From Bacillota bacterium (GTDB lineage Bacteria; Bacillota; Clostridia; Lachnospirales; Lachnospiraceae): a DNA stretch of 20,037 nt. The translations under genes and the position numbers were made by a program. The notes under the pieces were generated by a model. That model was not told the origin of the DNA and made no database searches. It saw only the letters and a program-made list of their open reading frames with translations. The stretch spans positions 1 through 20,037 of the forward strand of contig JAEYPA010000158.1 of NCBI GenBank assembly GCA_023411225.1, in the 5' to 3' direction. Each line of letters begins with the position of its first letter. The first letter of the stretch is position 1. Below, piece after piece: positions 16,101 through 20,037 of the stretch.

Positions 16101-16769
16101 TTATTCTAGTGCCATTCGCTTGATGCGACTCATTGATTTACTTACAGCTGGTAAAGCTAGTACAATTGAAGTTAATGTTGCTTCTGCACCTAAGTAAGCT
16201 CCATTATAAAGTATTGAATATACTGGTACAGACATATTGTATTCTGAAGCATAGGAGCCAAAGAATATCAATCCAGATAGAAATGAGAAGAAATATCTAC
16301 ACAAAAACCCAAGAATATAACCTTTAATCATACCATATTTACTATTGTAGAATACACCGGACAGACCAAGGGCGCCAAAGGCAAAGATGTAATCAATTAA
16401 CATTTGAGGAACGCTGATAATATAAGGATCTACAATTAACTGAAGAAGACCGTAGGATACTCCAGCAGTAATTCCTGCGCCTAAACCATATAAGTACCCG
16501 ACTAGGCAAATGAAGAACATACTAAATAAGGTGACGGAACCACCCATTGGCATACGCCATAGCCTGATCATTGAAGTAATCATAGCTATTGCAATTGCCA
16601 TAGAGGAAAAGACAAGTTGTTTAGTATCGGCTTTTTTGTTACTTCTTTGACGGAAAAGAAAAAAGCCCAGGACAAATATAAGTAACATAGTAACTGTTAA
16701 AGCCACATAACCTACATTCGTCAACTCATAAGATCCTTCTGCAGCAACATATTTTGCAAAAATAGACAT
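16101..16769 (-). CDS. thiT: Thiamine transporter ThiT (ECF S-component)
   Basis: Substrate-binding membrane subunit of an energy-coupling-factor importer for thiamine. The 222-residue, very hydrophobic protein carries the ThiT hallmark RMPMGGSVTLFSMFFI (about residues 72-87, in the thiamine-pocket loop), then GYLYGLGAGITAGVSYGLLQLIVDPYI and QMLIDYIFAFGALGLSG. It is longer than the usual 180-200 residues because of an N-terminal hydrophobic segment (about 18-40). The other ECF parts (EcfT, EcfA) are not in the window, as expected for a group II system with shared modules. A TPP riboswitch lies in its leader, independently confirming the substrate class. AAGGAGG (minus strand, 16783-16777) lies 7 bases before the ATG. 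Confidence 0.93.
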   Translation of the reverse strand: MSIFAKYVAAEGSYELTNVGYVALTVTMLLIFVLGFFLFRQRSNKKADTKQLVFSSMAIAIAMITSMIRLWRMPMGGSVTLFSMFFICLVGYLYGLGAGITAGVSYGLLQLIVDPYIISVPQMLIDYIFAFGALGLSGVFYNSKYGMIKGYILGFLCRYFFSFLSGLIFFGSYASEYNMSVPVYSILYNGAYLGAEATLTSIVLALPAVSKSMSRIKRMALE

Positions 16770-16776
16770 AAAAAAA

Positions 16777-16801
16777 CCTCCTTAGATTGTACACGAGGAG
16801 G
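16777..16801 (-). promoter_or_regulatory. Shine-Dalgarno sequestering hairpin of thiT
   Basis: On the minus strand CCTCCT (16801-16796) is perfectly complementary to AGGAGG (16782-16777), which is the ribosome site of thiT; the loop is 13 bases. The bases just 5' of the anti-SD, GCTCCC (16805-16800), can instead pair with GGGAGC at the 5' side of the riboswitch aptamer (about 16925-16920). This gives a plausible translational on/off switch. Confidence 0.65.
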
Positions 16802-16843
16802 GAGCAATAATCATTACTTATGTAATTATAGTAGGTAATGAAT

Positions 16844-16934
16844 AAGCTTCCTTACGCCGGTATTATCCGGTTCAAGTATTGAGGGTTAGGTAATCATAAG
16901 TTACCAGTCTCAGCCTGAGGCTCCCCTAGCGTGT
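16844..16934 (-). ncRNA. TPP riboswitch (THI element)
   Basis: The minus strand shows the thiamine-pyrophosphate aptamer landmarks in order: GGGGAGCC (around 16926-16919), GGCTGAGA (around 16915-16908), ACCCT (around 16887-16883), TTGAACCGGAT (around 16872-16862) and AATACCGGCGTAAGGAAGC (around 16862-16846). Between CTGAGA and ACCCT sits an extra hairpin GGTAA-N7-TTACC (16905-16889). It is followed by thiT. When TPP is plentiful the gene should be off, here most likely at translation through the downstream SD-sequestering hairpin, since no U-tract terminator is visible in the 75-base expression platform. Confidence 0.93.
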
Positions 16935-16957
16935 TGAATAATCATATTGTCGAATTA

Positions 16958-16986
16958 AATATAACTGATGCTACAGAAGATGTCAA
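16958..16986 (-). promoter_or_regulatory. Promoter of thiT
   Basis: On the minus strand TTGACA (16986-16981) and TATATT (16963-16958) are separated by 17 bases. Transcription would begin near 16950, about 16 bases before the TPP aptamer. The -35 box lies 15 bases from the end of the upstream minus-strand gene. Confidence 0.75.
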
Positions 16987-17001
16987 GAGAAAAACCTATT
17001 A

Positions 17002-17373
17002 TTATGGAATCCCGTTATAAAAAATATTCGAAGAACTAGTAATGAGTAAAATATAAAAGCTGATTAACAGTACGTTTACGGTAAGCATAATAATACTAAG
17101 TATTAATCCTGCTAAACCTATTGTAGGGCGTCTGTTGACATAAGGTCCAGTCTTGTGTTTACTACATGCACCTAAAATGATACCCATAATCCCAAATATA
17201 ACACAAAAATAAATCCACGAGATATCTCCTGACAAAAATATGAGAAATGAAAGAACTGACAAAATACTTAGTACAAGTGATGCGATAGCAAAATCATTAT
17301 TCTCGTTTTGTGGTACATCATTTGAATTATTAAATGTTGAATTCTCTTTGGTAGAATATGATTGCTCGTCCAT
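17002..17373 (-). CDS. Small DUF4190-like membrane protein
   Basis: A 123-residue protein with a polar Asn/Ser/Glu-rich N terminus (1-26), followed by three predicted membrane helices (about 27-46, 51-68 and 84-112) separated by a short basic stretch (CSKHKTGPYVNRR). The entry FAIASLVLSILSVLSF and the small-residue-rich later helix TIGLAGLILSIIMLTVNV resemble the DUF4190 pattern, as in the protein at 19239-19766 (MAIASLVLGIVSLAIS). Function is unknown. GGAGG lies 7 bases before the ATG on the minus strand. A possible extended -10 element (TGCTATACT on the minus strand, near 17403-17411) lies upstream. It is followed by the thiT promoter with no clear terminator between. Confidence 0.75.
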   Translation of the reverse strand: MDEQSYSTKENSTFNNSNDVPQNENNDFAIASLVLSILSVLSFLIFLSGDISWIYFCVIFGIMGIILGACSKHKTGPYVNRRPTIGLAGLILSIIMLTVNVLLISFYILLITSSSNIFYNGIP

Positions 17374-17480
17374 ATTTGTACCTCCATAAACTGTATGTTT
17401 TTAGTATAGCACTATAGCACACCTGTAAATAGTAAAAAAGCAATTATGTACATTGTGTGTAGCATATTATAGAGAATTTC

Positions 17481-17509
17481 TATACATTTATCAGATTTCT
17501 CTGTATAAT
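17481..17509 (+). promoter_or_regulatory. Putative promoter of the DUF2752 gene
   Basis: TATACA (17481-17486) and a perfect TATAAT (17504-17509) are separated by 17 bases. The start codon is 32 bases beyond the -10 box, so the leader is short. Confidence 0.55.
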
Positions 17510-17541
17510 TATATAAGATAAGAATGGAGTGACGTATACTT

Positions 17542-17991
17542 ATGATTAGCAAGAAACTGGAAGAATTGCGGAATATGGATGTAGATCAATGCCTTTTTTT
17601 GATTGGTAATGTGTTTCTCTTTAGTGGGTTAATTATCGGAATAATACTTCTAACGGGACATATAACCATTGGTTCAGGACAGGATTGTATGTTCCATCGT
17701 TTTACAGGTCTATATTGTATAGGATGTGGTGGTACCAGATCAATGTTGGCTTTCTTTAGAGGTGATTTGATAAGTAGTATGAAGTATAATATTTTTACTA
17801 CATACGGATTGACTTATTATTTTCTTTTTATGAGCTCCCATTATTTGAGGGTTCTTACAAGGGGAAGAATAAAAGGAATTCATTTTAGAATGATTTATAT
17901 AATAATTGCTATTATTTTGTTGTTTGCTCACTTTGTGATACGAAATATCATGTTGATAAACTATGGTAGATTATTGTGGCCGGTTGGCTGA
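17542..17991 (+). CDS. DUF2752 membrane protein
   Basis: A 149-residue protein with an N-terminal helix (about 18-41), the family hallmark C-x5-TGLYCIGCGGTRS (about 50-68: three Cys, with the CGGTR core), a conserved Gly plus small polar loop (FFRGDLISSMKYN), and two further helices (about 83-98 and 112-133). The DUF2752 family has no established biochemical role; the Cys/CGGTR motif at the membrane edge is its constant feature. GGAGTGA (17525-17531) precedes the ATG. It is divergent from the DUF4190-like gene at 17002, with 168 bases between. DUF2752 genes are often found near small DUF4190/TM2-type genes, which fits here, but no function follows from it. Confidence 0.82.
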   Translation: MISKKLEELRNMDVDQCLFLIGNVFLFSGLIIGIILLTGHITIGSGQDCMFHRFTGLYCIGCGGTRSMLAFFRGDLISSMKYNIFTTYGLTYYFLFMSSHYLRVLTRGRIKGIHFRMIYIIIAIILLFAHFVIRNIMLINYGRLLWPVG

Positions 17992-18046
17992 AGTAAGGTG
18001 GAAGCTTATGAGTATGCTTAAGTTAAAGCATAGATGAAATACGTTA

Positions 18047-18075
18047 TTGACATTGGAAAATAAATGCAGTAGTAT
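18047..18075 (+). promoter_or_regulatory. Putative promoter of the methyltransferase leader
   Basis: A perfect TTGACA (18047-18052) is followed 17 bases later by TAGTAT (18070-18075); TATAAA at 18073-18078 is a less well spaced alternative. It lies 252 bases upstream of the next start codon, so the predicted transcript has an unusually long leader. Confidence 0.5.
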
Positions 18076-18082
18076 AAAGAAG

Positions 18083-18326
18083 TAAATCTAATAAAAAAGG
18101 TGATGTTAGTTCGGCATATCTGATGTTACACAATCAGTAACATAGGTATGACTGGAAAAGAGTAGATAAAATCAATTCAATAGGTAAAAAAAGAGCTGTT
18201 TACAGCTTATTTTTTGATGCCTAAAGTTTGATTTTATTTTACTCTAAACTATTCTTCATCTTATGAAAGATTAGCCGTTGAGTAAAACTCGACGGCTTTT
18301 TCTTTTGCCCATGAAAGGAGAAAAAA
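18083..18326 (+). ncRNA. Structured leader of the methyltransferase gene (possible attenuator or small RNA)
   Basis: This stretch without a supportable gene is full of secondary structure. Hairpin 1 is ATGTTAC/GTAACAT (18123-18129 with 18137-18143). A long imperfect hairpin spans 18160-18244: GAGTA pairs with TACTC, ATAAAATCAA (18166-18175) with TTGATTTTAT (18228-18237), TAGG (18181-18184) with CCTA (18220-18223), and AGCTG with CAGCT (18194-18198 with 18203-18207) flanked by A- and T-runs. A terminator follows at 18273-18297. TTTTACTC (18237-18244) is also perfectly complementary to GAGTAAAA (18280-18287), so stems compete. I do not recognise a known riboswitch family. Confidence 0.45.
18273..18306 (+). 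terminator. Terminator hairpin in the methyltransferase leader
   Basis: AGCCGTTGAGT (18273-18283) pairs with ACTCGACGGCT (18287-18297) in an 11-bp stem with one G-U pair and the loop AAA, followed by TTTTTCTTTT. It ends only about 8 bases before the ribosome site of the methyltransferase, so that gene is expressed only if transcription passes it or starts after it. Confidence 0.85.
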
Positions 18327-19160
18327 ATGCACGGTGAAATTATTAAGTATTTAGAAAAACCCTCAATTTTTACAAAGTCAAAGGCTGAGTTTTGGAATGA
18401 TGAATACATATCAAAGCAAATGCTTAAAGCACATCTCGATCCAAATTTTGAAGGAGCTAGCAGAAAATTAGATTTTATTGAAAAATCCGCTACATGGATA
18501 AAAGAACTTGTACCACCTACCGATTATCCTTTGCTTCTTGATGTTGGGTGTGGCCCTGGCATATACGCCGAAAAATTCACCCAGGCGGGATATCAGGTTA
18601 CGGGAATCGACTTCTCAAGACGTTCCATTGAGTATGCAAAGCAATCCGCTTACAGTAAGAAATTAAACATTTCGTACGTATATCAAAATTATTTAGAGAT
18701 GGACTTGGAGAGAAAGTTTGATTTTGCAACAATGATATATTGTGATTATGGGGCATTATCAACTAAGGACAGGCAAGTAATTCTTAGTAAGATTTATCGC
18801 CATCTAAAACCAGGTGGAAGATTGTTACTAGATGTATTTTCTGTGGAAAGGTTTTCTGGTATTCGAGAGCACCAGACTTGGGAAATCTGTCATAATGGTG
18901 GTTTTTGGCGTGGCGAAGAATATATGGAGTTAAATGGGTTATATAAATATGAAGATAGTGTGACATTGGAGCTAATCACAATCATAACTAAAAATGAAAT
19001 TACTCCATATTATTTGTGGAATAAGCATTATTCTAAAGAATCTTTCATACAAGAAGTTGAAAGTAATGGATTTAAAGTGTGTGGAGTATTTGGTGATGTT
19101 GCCGGAGGTATCTATCAAACTGAAAATGACACAATAGCAATACTATTAGAAAAGCAATAA
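18327..19160 (+). CDS. Class I SAM-dependent methyltransferase, substrate unknown
   Basis: A 277-residue protein with a Rossmann-type methyltransferase core (about 55-175): motif I LLLDVGCGPGIYAEKF (about 68-83) for S-adenosylmethionine, the acidic GIDFSRRSIEYAK (motif II), a post-motif region FDFATMIYCDYGAL, and LKPGGRLLLDVFS (motif III-like). The N-terminal 55 residues (KYLEKPSIFTKSKAEFWNDEYISKQML) and the C-terminal beta-rich extension are conserved features of a Methyltransf_25-like group that includes proteins annotated only generically. AAAGGAG (18314-18320) precedes ATG 18327 by 6 bases. The gene follows a strong terminator hairpin in a long structured leader and ends at a bidirectional terminator, so it is a single-gene unit. 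Target (small molecule, RNA or protein) cannot be told. Confidence 0.88.
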   Translation: MHGEIIKYLEKPSIFTKSKAEFWNDEYISKQMLKAHLDPNFEGASRKLDFIEKSATWIKELVPPTDYPLLLDVGCGPGIYAEKFTQAGYQVTGIDFSRRSIEYAKQSAYSKKLNISYVYQNYLEMDLERKFDFATMIYCDYGALSTKDRQVILSKIYRHLKPGGRLLLDVFSVERFSGIREHQTWEICHNGGFWRGEEYMELNGLYKYEDSVTLELITIITKNEITPYYLWNKHYSKESFIQEVESNGFKVCGVFGDVAGGIYQTENDTIAILLEKQ

Positions 19161-19186
19161 TTATAAGATAAAAGATAGGAAGTAAA

Positions 19187-19230
19187 AAGGACTAAATCCT
19201 GAATTGGTGTCAGATTTAGTCCTTCTTCTT
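19187..19230. terminator. Bidirectional terminator between convergent genes
   Basis: AAGGACTAAATC (19187-19198) and GATTTAGTCCTT (19213-19224) form a perfect 12-bp stem with a 14-base loop. The + strand continues CTTCTTT, and the minus strand continues with TTTTTAC, so it serves both the methyltransferase gene and the DUF4190 gene that ends at 19239. Confidence 0.9.
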
Positions 19231-19238
19231 TATGAATT

Positions 19239-19766
19239 TTAATATCTGAATTGAAATGCTGCATCATTACTCAATACAATAGCTTCAATAATAAACCATA
19301 AAATAGATGCAGCACTGCCAATCGAGCCACAAATAATACCAGCAACTGCGACACCGGTTAGTTTTCCAGAGCCAGCTTCCGTTTTTGGTCTTGATAAGAT
19401 CCCCAATATAATGGCAAGGATTCCTGGAATGAGTCCAATACCCCAACACCAGCTAATTGCCAGAGAAACAATACCAAGAACTAAAGAAGCAATTGCCATA
19501 CCATTGGCAGGTGCAGGAGGTTGTTGGAACCCACCTTGGTTTCCGTAGTTCTGAGAAGTAGGTTGTTGACTATAATAAGTATTGTTATAGTATCCTTGGT
19601 TGTTTTCAAAATTAGGTGGATTGTTGGCATAGTTAGGCGAATTGTTTTCGAAATTAGGTGTATTTTTGGTATAACTTGGCTGACCAGTCTGAGTATTGTT
19701 GGAATAGTTAGGCTGCTCCCCCTGATTATTACCTGTATAACTTGAGTTGTCAAAGTTGTTATCCAA
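19239..19766 (-). CDS. DUF4190 membrane protein with Asn/Gln/Pro/Tyr-rich tail, TTG start
   Basis: A 175-residue protein. Residues 1-87 are low-complexity and polar, with imperfect repeats of the type NTPNFENN, NSPNYANN, NPPNFENN followed by QQP-rich sequence, so this part is probably disordered and cytoplasmic. Residues 88-165 form the DUF4190 module: helix MAIASLVLGIVSLAIS, the Trp/Cys turn WCWGIG, LIPGILAIILGILSRPKTEAGSGK, then VAVAGIICGSIGSAASILWFIIEAIVL. The start is TTG at 19766-19764 on the minus strand, 8 bases after AAGGAGG; the only nearby upstream ATG runs into a stop after five codons. The role of DUF4190 proteins is unknown. The domain is a paralogue of the shorter protein at 17002-17373. 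Confidence 0.85.
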   Translation of the reverse strand: MDNNFDNSSYTGNNQGEQPNYSNNTQTGQPSYTKNTPNFENNSPNYANNPPNFENNQGYYNNTYYSQQPTSQNYGNQGGFQQPPAPANGMAIASLVLGIVSLAISWCWGIGLIPGILAIILGILSRPKTEAGSGKLTGVAVAGIICGSIGSAASILWFIIEAIVLSNDAAFQFRY

Positions 19767-19797
19767 TTACTCTTCCTCCTTCATATATTATGTAGAT

Positions 19798-19826
19798 ATC
19801 ATAACATAATAATAAAAAGAATACAA
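19798..19826 (-). promoter_or_regulatory. Promoter of the DUF4190 gene
   Basis: On the minus strand TTGTAT (19826-19821) and TATGAT (19803-19798) are separated by 17 bases. Transcription would start near 19790, leaving a 25-base leader that carries the AAGGAGG ribosome site. Confidence 0.6.
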
Positions 19827-19873
19827 TTTTTTAAATGATTATAAATATTTATTTACAAATATTGTGGTAATTT

Positions 19874-19909
19874 GGACAAAAACAGCTTCCCATAGAATGG
19901 GAAGCTGTT
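19874..19909 (-). terminator. Minus-strand terminator upstream of the DUF4190 gene
   Basis: AACAGCTTCCCAT (19881-19893) and ATGGGAAGCTGTT (19897-19909) form a perfect 13-bp stem with a 3-base loop. The minus strand continues with TTTTTGTCC, whereas the + strand has no U-run. It therefore stops transcripts entering from the right edge before they reach the DUF4190 promoter. Confidence 0.8.
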
Positions 19910-19923
19910 GATTGTATGATGAA

Positions 19924-19946
19924 AACCACGCGATAGTCGCGTGGTT
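19924..19946. repeat. Compact GC-rich hairpin
   Basis: AACCACGCGA (19924-19933) and TCGCGTGGTT (19937-19946) form a perfect 10-bp stem with loop TAG, unusually GC-rich for its surroundings. The minus strand continues with TTTTC, a weak U-tract. Next to it TAGGAG (19950-19955) and CTCCTA (19983-19988) can form a second, wider stem. It could be a tandem terminator or the folded end of a mobile element lying beyond the window; the sequence here does not decide. Confidence 0.55.
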
Positions 19947-19998
19947 CTATAGGAGCTTTAGCGATGTATTCAGACAAAAAAACTCCTAATATGTATAA

Positions 19999-20023
19999 TA
20001 AAAACGTGACCTGCCAGTTACGT
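19999..20023 (-). terminator. Minus-strand hairpin with U-tract at the window edge
   Basis: ACGTGAC (20004-20010) pairs with GTTACGT (20017-20023) in a 7-bp stem including one G-U pair, around loop CTGCCA. The minus strand continues with TTTTTATTATAC. This suggests the end of a minus-strand transcript whose gene lies to the right of the window. Confidence 0.5.
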
Positions 20024-20037
20024 AAATAAAAAACACA

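Noticed and set aside
18013..18032. Hairpin TATGCTT/AAGCATA after the DUF2752 gene as its terminator
   Set aside because: The stem is real, but no U-tract follows on either strand, so termination is not supported.
18094..18126. Short leader peptide in the methyltransferase leader (six codons from an ATG after AAGGTG)
   Set aside because: It is too short, and its ribosome site is weak; nothing in its codons suggests a known attenuation peptide.
1..20037. CRISPR arrays, tRNA or rRNA genes, complete insertion sequences, defence systems
   Set aside because: No regularly spaced repeats, cloverleaf-like segments, transposase motifs or defence-type domains were found on either strand.

Overview
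The window comes from a low-GC Gram-positive anaerobe. Gene content, AAGGAGG ribosome sites, YesM/YesN-type signalling and lipoprotein sugar receptors suggest a Clostridium/Lachnospiraceae genome (a Lachnoclostridium-like plant-sugar fermenter would fit; this is inferred from style and content, not from a search).

Bases 1 to about 14240 form one L-arabinose (or arabinofuranose-type sugar) locus. The 3' part of araA (isomerase), an FGGY kinase in the ribulokinase position (AraK-like) and araD (4-epimerase) form a tight + strand operon that converts L-arabinose to D-xylulose 5-phosphate. Next comes a sensory operon with its own promoter: a YesM-type histidine kinase, a YtfQ-like sugar-binding lipoprotein and a YesN-type AraC-family response regulator. 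This is an apparent three-component system that would read extracellular sugar. Convergent to it lies a GntR-type repressor with a LacI-type sugar domain (AraR-like). A 426-base AT-rich divergent control region with several dyads separates araR from a four-gene ABC transporter (binding lipoprotein, double ATPase, two permeases) laid out like ytfQ-ytfR-ytfT-yjfF. A hairpin sits between the binding-protein gene and the ATPase gene, and a strong terminator ends the operon. Enzymes, uptake, an extracellular sensor and an intracellular sensor are therefore contiguous.

Bases 14240 to 20037 hold unrelated single-gene units. They are: an Hsp20 chaperone whose promoter overlaps an imperfect CIRCE (HrcA) element and an 18-bp palindrome; a lipoprotein with two copies of one beta-rich domain; a thiamine ECF S-component (ThiT) behind a TPP riboswitch with a visible Shine-Dalgarno sequestering hairpin; two DUF4190-like membrane proteins on the minus strand; a DUF2752 membrane protein; and a SAM-dependent methyltransferase. 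The methyltransferase leader carries a long hairpin, a terminator and a possible antiterminator pairing. At the right edge three compact hairpins, two with U-tracts on the minus strand, suggest an incoming minus-strand transcript from beyond the window.

I saw no tRNA, rRNA, CRISPR array, transposase gene or prophage gene. The least explained parts are the three-component sensor, the control region at 8916-9341, the methyltransferase leader at 18047-18326 and the edge hairpins.
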